Origin: Nyssa sinensis | Taxonomy: Eukaryota > Streptophyta > Magnoliopsida > Cornales > Nyssaceae | DNA length: 64,000 bases | NCBI GenBank assembly: GCA_008638375.1 | Contig: CM018052.1 | Coordinates: 28,915,239-28,979,238 of the forward strand | Reading direction: 5' to 3' | In this document: positions 48,648-59,140 of the stretch, piece by piece | Position numbering within the stretch: the stretch's first letter is position 1 | How the letters are laid out: each line of letters begins with the position of its first letter | The notes under the pieces: model-generated | Told to the model about the DNA's origin: nothing | Databases searched by the model: none | What the model saw: the letters and a program-made list of their open reading frames with translations, nothing else | Position numbers and translations under genes: made by a program

Positions 48648-49523
48648 TCAATTTTTCTTCTGATCTGCACGCCGCTTCATATCATCTTCATCCATGGCCT
48701 CATCACCATCCTCCTTCGCAGGCCTCTTTACATGATCTTCAATATATTCATCCATGGACTTCTCGGCATCCTCAGACTTCCCAACCAGAGTCTCTTTTAT
48801 CTTCTGGGAAGTCTCCTTCGCCGCCCCCCACGCGTCCTGCATCGTCTGCTTCGTCTTCTCCCCTAGACTCTGCGCCGACTCTTCTGCCTTACTCGTCCCT
48901 TCCTTTGCCTTATTGGCCGCCGTCCCCGCCGCACCCTTGGTCTTCTCCTTCATGTCATGCGCCTTCTCTTTGGCGTACTGCGCTGTTTCAACTGCTCTGT
49001 TTGTCCTTTCCTTGGCCTTATTGGCTACTGTCCCAGCCGCGTCCTTCGTCTTCTCTTTCGCTTCCTGTGCCATCTCTGCTGCTCTGCCCGTCCCTTCTTT
49101 GGCCTTATCCGCCGTCTTCCCCGCCGTGTTCTTTGTCTTCTCCTTCGTAGTCTCTGCACGTTCTCTTGCTTTGTCTTTCATTTCTTCCGCCCACTCTTTC
49201 GTTCTGTCCATGCTTTCTTTCGCTTTTTCATTGTATCCTCCTCCCGTTTCTTCTGCTGCATTTCCTCCCTGAAATACAAAAAGTACTTATAAATTTGCAC
49301 ATGCATATATAGATATCATATAGAGATACACACGTATGTATAGCATAGATGCACAGATATTACTGAGCTGCGTAGAAGGGTGATTTCTAATTACCTCAGA
49401 AAATTTGGAGGCAGAAGTAAAGCAAACCCTAGAGACTTTTCGACGGAGAGAGAGAGAAGGGGATTGATGGAAAGCTTTGGAGAGGTTGAAGAAGGCGTTT
49501 GTGGTTAAAAACATTGCGCCCAT
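48648..49523 (-). CDS. Organelle-targeted LEA_4 (group 3) protein, two exons, 249 aa
   Basis: LEA_4 proteins are disordered when hydrated and fold to amphipathic helices on drying, protecting membranes and enzymes. Exon 1 (49395-49523, 43 codons) ends GAG/GTAATT; exon 2 (48648-49268) follows TATTTCAG in phase 0. Exon 1 encodes a Ser/Arg/Leu-rich, acid-poor leader (LSLRRKVSRVCFTSASKFSE), like a mitochondrial transit peptide, though plastid targeting is possible. The rest is built of 11-residue Ala/Lys/Glu/Thr repeats, such as TAQYAKEKAHD and AANKAKEGTSK. The acidic/basic tail ends RRADQKKN. Starting at the internal Met at 49211 would lose the leader, so I chose the upstream start. The order recalls mitochondrial LEAs such as pea PsLEAm. 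ABRE-type motifs upstream fit ABA control. Confidence 0.93.
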
Positions 49524-49599
49524 TGTTACTCTGCTATGTGCTGTTTTTTCCGTTTTGTTTTGTATCGTAAGGTGTCACCGCTTTCTCTACCATTGCTGA

Positions 49600-49776
49600 A
49601 GTTATAGGGTGTAAGAGACGAATAAGGTGGCAGCCTTTTGGGATGACACGTTGGCGACTGATGCCACGTGTAGGAATGTGGTTAACCTTGTTCCGTGGGC
49701 GGTTTTGCCAGTCAACACATGTTCTTTCAAATTTTTCAAAGAGGATATAGACAATGTAACTGTCGGCGGCACGTGA
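49600..49776 (-). promoter_or_regulatory. LEA promoter: ABRE/G-box cluster and TATA-like box
   Basis: On the - strand ACACGTGGC lies at 49663-49671, a classical ABRE, with AACGTGTC at about 49646-49653 and TCACGTGCC at 49768-49776. A TATA-like CCTATAAC lies at about 49601-49608, 80 bases before the start codon. The ABREs sit 120-255 bases upstream of the ATG. ABRE-binding bZIP factors respond to abscisic acid; multiple copies are usually needed. Confidence 0.7.
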
Positions 49777-50189
49777 GGTTCATGAAACCACTTCAAATTT
49801 CAACAAGTGCATCAGTCTGGAATATATCTTAGTGGGCCTGAAATCGAATGCACACAGCTTAGTCATTTCAGTTGGGATAATGGGCCGGATTGTCTGGCCT
49901 ACCGACTGAGTAGGACCTTCTTGTTTGGACGAGGTATTAAGGTTTTAGGCCTTGTAAGCAACATTACTGCTCCATTTTCTTGGCAGTACGAAAAAGTTTA
50001 GAGGTTTTGGCCATTTTTTTCGAAAGACCAACCCATCAAGTACTTGGGCTTGAAATAGTGACCATTTTTTTTATAAAATACAGACAAGCTTAGGCAAAGC
50101 CTTATATTTATGTCCTCAAGAATTCAGGTAATTATTATATTCTTTTATCATTTTTAAAATGGACGGTAAAACAAACCAAGTTACTTAAA
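49777..50189. other. Upstream flank of the LEA gene, no supported gene
   Basis: A 64-codon + strand ORF (49807-50001) in moderately GC-rich sequence is not recognised. Confidence 0.4.
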
Positions 50190-50460
50190 GTTGGCTCGAT
50201 TTGAAATTCGTTCGAAATTATCTTGTATGATAAAAAGGTCAAGCTTGAAAATATATTAAAGCTCATTAATTCATTGATCCTGGCTTGTTAAATTAATAAG
50301 CACTCTAATACTATTTAAAAACTCAACTACTCAAGCTCGGTTCATGATCGACTTGATAAGAGATTCATTAGAGATATAAACAAATCAAACTTAAACACAA
50401 TTTGAAACTCATTAATTTTAAGGAGTTGAACTTGAATTTAACTTGACTCGATCCTCCCAT
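50190..50460. repeat. Dispersed AACTTGACTCG-type repeat, copy 3
   Basis: TTGGCTCGATTTGAAATTCG, AACTCATTAATTTTAAGGAG and AACTTGACTCGATCC phrases resemble copies at 22060 and 46650. Confidence 0.4.
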
Positions 50461-51105
50461 GCCCCTTATATTTAATATTATCCTTTCTTCTCCTTTTCGT
50501 CCTAATTGCAATGTGGCATTATTGGTTGCCTTGCCACTTATTGAGGCAAGGGTGGAAGGTATATGGTGGCTGGGCTCGGCCGGGCCATAACCCCCCCTCT
50601 CTTTCAATTCTCAAACTATAGATTTTTTTTTATTCATGTAAACTTTGGGCCTTTTCAAAATTAGGTCATTCTAAAATTTTGACTCAACTTAATTTTTATT
50701 ATTATTTATCTCATTTTTCATCCAATATTTTAATCGACCCTTAAAAAAACTGCCCAACCCAATCTTTACTTATTATCTGGAGACTTGACCTCAACCAAAT
50801 TGTTATCAAGTTAGTTCAGAAGGTCAACAAAAGCTCCTTAAAAGGTAAGATATAGTAGGTGTAACTTTTTCATCATTGTTGTAAGTTTCTGCTTTATTAA
50901 GCATGCCAAACAACCACACTATAAACACAAGCACTGCGGGTAAAACTGGGCAAAAGTCCATAGAAACTACCTGTCATATATCTCTCAAGAAGGCGACCCA
51001 TGCAAATGAATGTAGCACTCAATGCCAATTATGTCAACATAAGCTGATGCATGTCGTTATTCTCTTTTGACTCTAGTTCTGGGCTTTCAGTCAGGCTATG
51101 GATGA
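50461..51105. other. Flank of the right gypsy element, no gene seen
   Basis: Sequence with no coding character. It continues beyond the element at 61410, so it is the target locus. Confidence 0.5.
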
Positions 51106-51645
51106 TGATGCTGCACTTTTTGGCTGTAGCCGACTTTGACTTTCTACGACCTGAAGAACACTCAAAAAATGATCAGAGGACCACCGGATTGGCTCCGGCA
51201 GTAACCGCTCCGATGCTTAAGTCAATAAACTGAATTGAAAGGACTGTAATGTAAGCCAAAAAATGAGCATAAGAAAATAGGTGTACCTCTAGGGTTTAAT
51301 ATATAGATGGTGGCTTTCCTAAGTCGATTTAGATTTGGAGCCATGAAAGTAGCGATTTGATCATCGGAGATAGTAGTTTCCATATCGGACATTGTATCAA
51401 AATAGAGATAACCATGTGTGGCAGTTTCCTTGTAAAAGACTATTTCCTTATTGTCTGCTCGGAAGATATTAAGGCGGTGATGAGTTCTGAATAGCGGAGA
51501 GTGCTCTAGAGGTCCGTGCTCGGACCTCTAGGCATGTTTGTAGGTATGCTTTGAATGCTCAGCATGCTTTGAATGACCGAGCCTCTAATTGACCTATTGA
51601 CACACGTGTCACTTAAGGATTGGTCTGTCGTTTTGTGGTATATCA
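51106..51645 (-). repeat. 3' LTR of the right Tat element
   Basis: 540 bases from TGATATACCAC (- strand start at 51645) to CATCA at 51106. It matches the LTR at 60843-61404 throughout but lacks about 22 bases near 51530. Confidence 0.93.
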
Positions 51646-51650
51646 GCTAC

Positions 51651-51663
51651 TCCCCCTCCCTCC
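51651..51663 (-). other. Polypurine tract
   Basis: The - strand reads GGAGGGAGGGGGA five bases before the 3' LTR, the place of second-strand priming. Confidence 0.85.
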
Positions 51664-52560
51664 AAGCCTTAGTTAGAGCTTCAGTGCATAACTTAGGCTA
51701 TAGGCTCAAGAAGATTAAGCATTCCGTCTTTTTATCGTTACAAGATGACGGTTTATTACATCATTTATTACGCACCCTTCATTTGGGGCTTTCGAGGCCA
51801 CCCAAATCATCGTGACGGTTTGGATGGACGACTCTTTGTCTTCAAGGATCAATATATAGGGGAGAGATGGGGAGCTTACATGCCCACTCTTCTTATTGTC
51901 TGTTTTCATGATGTTTCCCTATCAAGGGGATTTGAGTTGTTATAGAAGCTTCTGTCATCCGGGGGTGATTGATGATCCCTAGCCTGAGTTGGGTGTGATC
52001 AAACTGTGGCTAAGGGTAGCCCACCCTTTTACCTTGGCTCTTATGGAAAGACTAAAGGATACGAAGATCTCTTTGTCCATCTTAACATCCGATAGGGATT
52101 TCCCCTTATGGAGGAGGGCCCTCTTTGATTTAACTGGAGCTTGGAGCGTTGATGATGAAGATGATTGGGAGATGCCTCCTCCCCTTCTTCCCTAGGCAGA
52201 GACCCTTGCACAAGCCGGCCAAAGTGCCATACTAAATTTGAGGAGAATGAAGGCGGAGAATGAAGGTGTTGTGAGCCTCGGAGTCATCCTTCTGTATTGG
52301 TGCCAGGTGGTGATGCAGATTGGGGTTCAGGGTTCCTTCCTTTCAAATGGGAACTGGTGGTAATGGTGCCTTAAGACCCTGGACCTTTGACTTTAGAAGA
52401 GTTAGAGGAAGAAGGCAATGATGGCATGAAAACCGGAATACGCCTTGTCTGAAATTGTTGTAGCTTTAGACTCGTAGTTTGTATCTCTATTGATTGTAAC
52501 TTTTTCATGGATTATCAATAAAACTGAGTTCCTCTTTTTTCAATAAACTGTGTTCTTTTC
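51664..52560 (+). pseudogene. Antisense ORF region of the Tat element, with poly(A) signals
   Basis: The + strand, opposite to gag-pol, carries open stretches (51745-51945 and 51989-52195) with non-repetitive composition, such as FIWGFRGHPNHRDGLDGRLF and LWRRALFDLTGAWSVDDEDD. Two AATAAA signals follow at 52517 and 52542. Antisense ORFs between integrase and the 3' LTR are known in Tat elements, some with a plant mobile domain. I could not recognise that domain here, and stops at 51943 and 52193 break the frame. The position and poly(A) signals support a separate antisense transcript. Confidence 0.5.
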
Positions 52561-52921
52561 GAGTTAGCACATTCTTCCAAGCATTGTTGCCAACTGCAAT
52601 CTGTCAATGGTTTCATTTGCATAGATAGATTTTTACAATATCTGTGCCTCCTCCAAATTGAAATACCCGGCGGCCTCTGTGAGATAAGTTCTCTTGGGGA
52701 TATATCAAGTTACGGCTGCACGGTAGTGCGTGAGTTTGTCCTTAATGAGATCCGAGTTGTTCATACTCTATTTAGATCAGCTCTGTAAAGTAGTCTTTTC
52801 GAGTATAGTAACCTGCAATAATTTGAGTAAATAATTATGCCTGCCGAGCCCGGAGACTTGTGTAAATAATTAGATTGAGAATATCCAGAAATCAATTGAG
52901 TAAATCAGATTTTTGTTTTGG

Positions 52922-53454
52922 ACCAGACTCGAAGGTCTGTACATTTGGTGGATCAGACCGAAGGCCTGTACATTTGGAGGACCAAACCGAAGGTCTGTAC
53001 ATTTGGCGGACCAGACCATGAGGTCTGTACATTTGATGGACCAGACCATGAGGTCTGTACATTTGATGGACCATACTAGAAGTTTGTACATTTGATGGAC
53101 CAGACCATGAGGTCTGTACATTTGATGGACCAGACTAGAAGTCTGTACATTTGATGGACCAAACCATGAGGTTTGTACATTTGACGGACCAGACCATGAG
53201 GTCTGTACATTTGATGGACCAGACCATGAGGTCTGTACATTTGATGGACCAGACTAGAAGTCTATACATTTGATGGACCAGACTATGAGGTCTGTACACT
53301 TGATGGACCAAACTAGAAGTCTGTACATTTGATGGACCAGACTATAAGGTCTGTACATTTGATGAACCAAACCATGAGGTCTGTACATTTGATGGACCAG
53401 ACTAGAAGTCTATACATTTGATGGACCAGACCATGAGATCTGCACATTTGATGG
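52922..53454. repeat. Minisatellite, 18 units of 29-30 bp, each palindromic
   Basis: Typical unit: ACCAGACCATGAGGTCTGTA followed by CATTTGATGG. Each holds an inverted repeat, CAGACC-ATGA-GGTCTG or CAGACT-AGA-AGTCTG; one unit reads CAAACC-ATGA-GGTTTG. Seven of 18 have a perfect 6-bp stem. The array lies between integrase and the antisense region. Tandem repeats in the 3' part of Tat elements are known sources of satellites. It is not a CRISPR: the units abut with no spacers. Confidence 0.95.
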
Positions 53455-53516
53455 GAGTACTTCAAAGGGTCTTTCGAAGGAAAAATATCTTTATTGATAA
53501 TACTTCCGCAAATGTT

Positions 53517-54290
53517 CTATGTTCCAAGATCTGGGAACAGGTTTCCCATTAATGTCTTCCAACCAGTAATTGGTAGGCCTAACAATTTTTCCATTGCGGG
53601 ATCCTTGGTGTTTGAAAAAACCCTTCTTAAAACGAGGTCTCCAACTTGAAAGCTGATAGGCTTGAGCCCTAATTTGGAGTTGTTAGCCATCCTTTGCTGG
53701 TACGCTTCCATCCTAATTCTAGCTTGATCCCTCTTTTCCTCAAGTAAGTCTAAATTTTCTACCAGTTGTTGATGATTGGATTCTTGGTCGAAAGCTTCAG
53801 TCCTTAAGGCTGGCATACCGATCTCTATTAGAATAACTGCCTCGGTTTCGTAAGCAAGTGAAAAGGGAGTTTCGGAGGTTAGAGTTCTTCTAGTTGTTTT
53901 ATAGGCCCAGAGCATGCCAGGGAGTTCTTCGACCCATCTTCCCTTGGCTTCTTCCAACCTCTTTTTAAGGGCATCAAGGATTGTCTGATTGGTGACTTCT
54001 GCTTGCCCATTATCTTGGGGATGACCAGGAGAGGAGAAATGCTGACTGATACCCAAATCTTGGTAGAACTTCTTGAGGGCTTTGCCAGTAAATTGTGTAC
54101 CATTGTCTGAAATGATTACACGCGGTATGCCGAACCTGTAGACGATGCTTTTCCAGACGAAGCTCTTGACTTCCTTCTTAGTGATGCGTGTTAGAGGCTC
54201 TACTTCTGCCCATTTGGAGAAATAGTCAATGGCCACCAAAAGATATTTCCTGTTCAGTGTGGCCTGAGGTAATGGGCCTACGATATCCAT
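53517..54290 (-). pseudogene. Tat element integrase core, C-terminus damaged
   Basis: A 257-codon open frame starts MDIVGPLPQATLNRKYLLVA and carries the DDE triad: D in IDYFSKWAEVEP, D in ISDNGTQFTG and E in NGQAEVTNQTI. Past SFQVGDLVLRRVFSNTKDP the frame shifts: another frame then carries RPTNYWLEDINGKPVPRSWN, so a short deletion removed part of the C-terminal domain. Integrase would insert the cDNA. It is the longest intact frame in the element but lacks its proper end and is cut off from the zinc finger by stops. Confidence 0.9.
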
Positions 54291-55660
54291 TCCCCACTGA
54301 ATAAAAGGCCATGGGCTAGCAATAGGAATGAGCTCGTGGTGGGGATGGTGCTAGTAGGGAGCGAACTTTTGGCATTTGTCACACTTTTGGATGTACTCCT
54401 TAGCCTGCTTCAACATGCCAGGCTAGTAGTAGCCTTGCGTCAGAGCTCGGTGGGCTATGGTTCTGCCCCCGTTATGATTTTAGCAGATTCCCTTGTGTAT
54501 TTCCGCTAGGACATACTGAGATTCTTCTGGAGTAAGACACCTCAGCAGAGGTTGAGAGTATGACCTTCTGTAAAGCCTGCCATTTAGGATCAGATACTGA
54601 GCCGCCTTAATTCGGATTCGTCTGGCTTTGTTCTTGTCCTCAGGGAGGAGTCCTCCTTCTAAGTACTAGAAGATGGGGGTCATCCAGTTTTGAGGCTGTT
54701 CGGTAATTTGGGCGACTTGGACCACCTCAATGCTTGGTTTTGGCTGATGGGAGATTTTTATCATAGAATCATCTCTTGAGTCTAGGCGAGATGCCATGTT
54801 TGCCAAAGCGTCAGTTCTGCAGTTCTGGCCCCTTTTTATTTTCTAGATGGAGAATGTTTGGAAAGATTGTTTCAATGAGTTGACGAGTTCTGAATATCGA
54901 AGCATCCAGTCGTCCTTAGGGGTAAATTCTCCCAGGACTTGGCTTACCACCAGTTAGGAATCAAAGAAAACTTCGAGGTTCTGAGCCTCGCATTCCAGAG
55001 CTAGCTTTATTCCTAAGACAAGGGCTTCGTATTCTGCTTCATTGTTGGAAGCTCTGAACCCTAGGCTAACTGTCTTTTCTGCTACGAGTCCATCAGGTGA
55101 TTGTAATACTAGGCCCACACCAGAACCGTGGTTGGTAGAAGATCCATCAGTATAGAGCTGCCATGTTTTTGAGTTTTCAAGGAGCTAGGCTTTGTTTTGT
55201 AGTGCTGGGGTGAATTTGGCGACAAAATTGACCAAGGCTTGACCTTTGACAGAAATTCGTGGGATGTAAGATATGTCGAATTCCCCCAGTTCTACCAACC
55301 ATTTGACCAATCGCCCTGATACCTTCGGTTTCCTTAATACGAATTTCAGGGGATAAGTAGTAGGGATCTCGATAGGATGGGCTTGAAAATAGGATTTGAG
55401 CTTTCGTGCTGAGATTATTAGTGCAAGAGCCAGCTTTTCAATTTCAGGGTACCTCTTTTCTGTGTCTAATAATGCTCTACTGACATAAAATATAAGCTTC
55501 TGAACTCCCCTATGCTGCTTGACCAGTACTGAACTGACAGCGTTTTTAGAGACTGCAAGGTAGAGAAGAAATTTTTCTCAGTGGACTAGTTTTGATAGGA
55601 GTTCAGGCGAGGCTAGATATTCCTTCAGCTCTTGGAAGGATTTCTCGCACTCCTCAGTCC
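54291..55660 (-). pseudogene. Tat element RNase H and integrase zinc finger
   Basis: RNase H reads WQLYTDGSSTNHGSGVGLVL, then NNEAEYEALVLGIKLALECE at about 54960-55160, with a further KRGQNCRTDALANMASRLDS. The zinc-finger region holds IHKGIC, HNGGRTIAHRALTQGYY and CDKCQKFAP at about 54350-54500. Stops occur at several places. Confidence 0.82.
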
Positions 55661-55661
55661 A

Positions 55662-56290
55662 CTATAGAGCTCTGTTGCCCTTTAAGACTTTGAAGAATGG
55701 TAGACAGTGGTCAGTGGACTTGGAAATAAATCTGCTCAAGGCTGCAATTCTGCCATTCAAAGCCTGAATGTCCTTAGTTTTTGGTGACTCCAGCTCAGTC
55801 AGAGCCCTGATCTGAGTGGGGTCTACTTCAATGCCCCTTTGTGAAACAATATACCCTAAGAACTTTCCCTTCATCACTCCGAGCGTACACTTTGAGGGAT
55901 TCAGTTTTATCTTATGCTGCTTCAAGATGTCAAACGTCTAAGCTAAGTGCTGGAGGTGGTTCCCCTTTTGTAAGCTTTTGACTAGCGTGTCGTCAATATA
56001 GACTTCTATAGTGCTGTCGATTAGAGGGCTGAACATCTTATTGACGAGACGTTGATATGTGGCCCCAGCATTCTTTAGACCGAATGACATTACTCTATAG
56101 CAATAGAGACCTCGCTCAGTTATGAATGCTGTTTTCTCCTGATCTAGAGGGTACATCTGGATTTGGTTTTATCCTGAATAGGCGCCCATGAAGCTCATGA
56201 GTTCATGCCCTGCAGTAGCATAGACTAGCTGATCTATCATTGGCAGAGGGAAGCTATCCTTGGGACAAGCTTTGTTGAGGTCTGTGTAGT
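55662..56290 (-). pseudogene. Tat element RT, palm and thumb (first copy)
   Basis: The - strand gives MYPLDQEKTAFITERGLYCY, MSFGLKNAGATYQRLVNKM, a catalytic box VYIDDTLVKS, then KLNPSKCTLGVMKGKFLGY and VDPTQIRALTELESPKTK. The segment 55889-56290 is repeated at 57477-57878 on the far side of an insertion. Confidence 0.88.
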
Positions 56291-57476
56291 GATAACTGGT
56301 TAAAAAGTGCATATTTATTTTGTTAACCCTAGATATTCTTGCACTTTTATTATTTTAATTTCTCCAATCTATATGCATTTGCTAGTTAATTCTTATTTTA
56401 TCTTTTTGCAGAGAAAGCTCGTCAAAGTTGATGATTTAATGGTGGATTTGAAGCAAAAGGAAAATATTGGGCTTTGAAGTGCTAAAAGAAGTGGAAAACA
56501 AGTGATTTTGGGTTAGAAGAGAGGCTTGGTCCATATGTTGGTGGACCAGGGCCTATTTTAGCATTATAGGCTCTATTTTGGAACACTTTAGACTCCCTTT
56601 TGGGCCCCTAATGTTTAATTACGGGATTTTATTCTTTTTCTTGAATTCTTATTTTGTGGGGGATATTTTTGGAAAAAAGGGGATATTATTGTGAACTAGG
56701 GTTTTTGGAAAAGAGGGAGGCCGTCTTGGAGATCTAGAGGAGGAGAAGAAGGAAGGAGACAACTCTAAAGAAGAAGATGAAGAACTCCATGGCTATGGTG
56801 GTCTCCTCTTCCACTATCATGGGCTAAGTTTCTCTCATTCCTAGGGTTTAGATGAAACCCTAGTCAAGTAATATTGCTTCTTTGTATTTTATTTTTGGGT
56901 TAATTATTTTTGGATGTTGATTGTATAACGTTGGGATTTTATTAAAGCAATGATCGTATTATTCAGTTTCACATAATCAATTTCTGTGATTTTGTTTATG
57001 TGGTTATACAATAGTAATATGTGTACATACATCAAAACCGTAGGACGAGTCATAACTCAGGAAAAACAAATTGTGACTATGACCTTAGAATTAGCGTAGA
57101 CAATTTGTGTTGACCAAAGATGATTCGTGCTTAGGGTTTTGGTGCGTGATTTTCTTGATGATTGTATTGAGGCTTGTAGCCAAAATACATCTTTTACATC
57201 CAAATTTAATGGCCCAAGAATTAATACAATTGAAGCTAGTTACAAGATTAGTGGTGGATTCAACACCCTAGGAATCCTCTTTTAATTTGATTCTTCATTA
57301 ATTCAGTTAAATATTTACTTTAATTATAGTGCTCATTTAATTTTAGGAAAGAATCAACAAACAACCACTCTTTGTGAATGTGAATTAAAATTAATCTCAA
57401 CTTTGGTTTTTAAACAATTAACAGTCTCTGTGGGTTCGACCCTTACTTCTCTACTATACTAGTAGTTTAGTTTGGT
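56290..57476 (+). mobile_element. Foreign LTR with 53 bases of internal sequence, inside RT
   Basis: TGATAACTGGTTAAAAAGTG opens at 56290 and AACAATTAACA closes at about 57423, with TG...CA ends. The next bases, GTCTCTGTGGGTTCGACCC, look like the PBS side of an LTR element, and the insert then stops at 57476. No gene is visible; an AG-rich stretch and an ATGG-containing segment at 56740-56830 are not coding. It interrupts the RT and is bounded by the 402-bp duplicate. Confidence 0.6.
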
Positions 57477-57878
57477 ACTTTGAGGGATTCAGTTTTATCT
57501 TATGCTGCTTCAAGATGTCAAACGTCTAAGCTAAGTGCTGGAGGTGGTTCCCCTTTTGTAAGCTTTTGACTAGCGTGTCGTCAATATAGACTTCTATAGT
57601 GCTGTCGAGTAGAGGGCTGAACATCTTATTGACGAGACGTTGATATGTGGCCCCAACATTCTTTAGACCGAATGACATTACTCTATAGCAATAGAGACCT
57701 CGCTCAGTTATGAATGTTGTTTTCTCCTGATCTAGAGGGTACATCTGGATTTGGTTTTATCCTGAATAGGCGCCCATGAAGCTCATGAGTTCATGCCCTG
57801 CAGTAGCATAGACTAGCTGATCTATCATTGGCAGAGGGAAGCTATCCTTGGGACAGGCTTTGTTGAGGTCTGTGTAGT
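57477..57878 (-). repeat. 402-bp duplicate of the RT segment at 55889-56290
   Basis: Aligned by eye with 55889-56290, it differs at about four positions (for example VYID-coding side GTCGATTAG versus GTCGAGTAG). One copy belongs to the original RT, and the other was added with the LTR insertion. Confidence 0.9.
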
Positions 57879-58353
57879 CGACGCAGACTCTCCACTTGCC
57901 ATTTTTCTTCTTGACCAAAACGGTATTGGCCAACCAGTCAAGGTAGAATACCTCTCGTATCATCTTGGCCTCAAGCAGCCTTTGGACCTCCTCATTGATG
58001 ACCCGGTGCCGTTTCGGAGCGAGTGGTCTCCTTTTCTGTCTCACTGACGGGTGGTCGGGATCCACCATCAGTTTATGGGTGATGAGACTTGGGTCTATTC
58101 CCTCTATATCTTTTGTTTCCCAAGCAAACACGGAGAGGTTGTTTTTCAAGAACTTGATTATTTCATCCTGCTCGGTAGATGTTAGGTCTGGACTGATCTG
58201 CAGATATTGTCCCAGCGACTCCGAGCTGACTAATACTTTGATGGGTTCCCCTATAGGCTTGGCCCTACTGTCCCTTCCTCTAGGGCTTAATGGCTCGTCG
58301 ATTCCGGAAGGGCAATCTTCTGCCTCGTGAAAGTGGGAATGGATTAGGTCCAC
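57757..58353 (-). pseudogene. Tat element RT N-terminal half
   Basis: A 198-codon frame contains QYLQISPDLTSTEQDEIIKF, FAWETKDIEGIDPSLITHKL, then AKMIREVFYLDWLANTVLVK and WRVCVDYTDLNKACPKDSFP, the RT fingers and start of the palm. It joins the 57477-57878 copy of the later palm motifs. Confidence 0.88.
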
Positions 58354-58357
58354 GCAC

Positions 58358-59140
58358 TCACGGGCATGCTATAATTGTTATTTGGGAGCCTTCTCTTTGA
58401 GAGAAAGAGCATGACACTCCTTGGAGGTCAGTTGGCACCCTCTGATAGAATAGACGACCTAATTGTGGACGTACTTTAGGCACTGGTGGAGGGTTGAAGT
58501 GACTGCTCCCATCTGGTGTAGCCATGGTCTCCCAATTATGACATTGTAAGGGAATTGGCATTCAGGATTATGTATTATGTCATAGTGGTCTTTTGTCCGT
58601 CTCCCTCTCCTGTTATAGTGGGAAGGTCAATCCTTCCTAGTAGAGTGTTGAGATTCCCATCAATCTTGCCATGATCACGGCTGTGGGTTTGACGTCACTG
58701 GGATTAAGCTTCATCAGTTTGAAGGGCTCGTAGAATAAAGCGTTTGCAGAGCTCCCAGTGTCCGCTGAAACTCTTTGGATCTCAAAGTTAGCGATTTTGA
58801 GAGAGATGACGAGGGCATCACTGTGAGGACAGTGTACCCCAGCAAGATCTTGCTCCGTGAACTGGATTTCAGGCACTGGTTTCATCCTCTTCTCAATATG
58901 GGAGATCAGTAAGATGGTGGGAGCAGTTCTGGCCTCCCGAACATACCGTTTTCGTGCTCTGTTAGAGGTCCCTATTGTCGGGATGTCAGCATGGAGGACA
59001 AAGATAACCTCATTATTCTGTAGCTGAGGTTCGTTCTGTCCTTGTTCCTGTCTCTGTTCAGGCTTTTGGTCGGGTCTCCCTTGTTGGGGCCTTTCATTGC
59101 CAGGGTTCTGCCCTCCGTCTTGTCTGATGTATTCCTGCAA
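58358..59140 (-). pseudogene. Tat element protease region
   Basis: The frame 59140-58637 reads IQFTEQDLAGVHCPHSDALV then RVSADTGSSANALFYEPFKL, the latter being the aspartic protease site (DTGSSAN). It then shifts; the next blocks (58561-58358) continue toward RT. The N-terminal part is Gln-rich. It would process Gag-Pol. Confidence 0.78.

Noticed and set aside
48629..49292. Long + strand ORFs (111-173 codons) opposite the LEA gene
   Set aside because: They are antisense shadows of the biased LEA repeat codons, rich in Ser/Pro or Phe/Ser, and lack any family signature.
52922..53454. CRISPR-like look of the 29-30-bp repeats
   Set aside because: Units abut directly with no unique spacers, and the context is a plant retrotransposon.
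57965..58330. 121-codon + strand ORF opposite RT in the right gypsy element
   Set aside because: Shadow of the RT N-terminal frame, which has family motifs.
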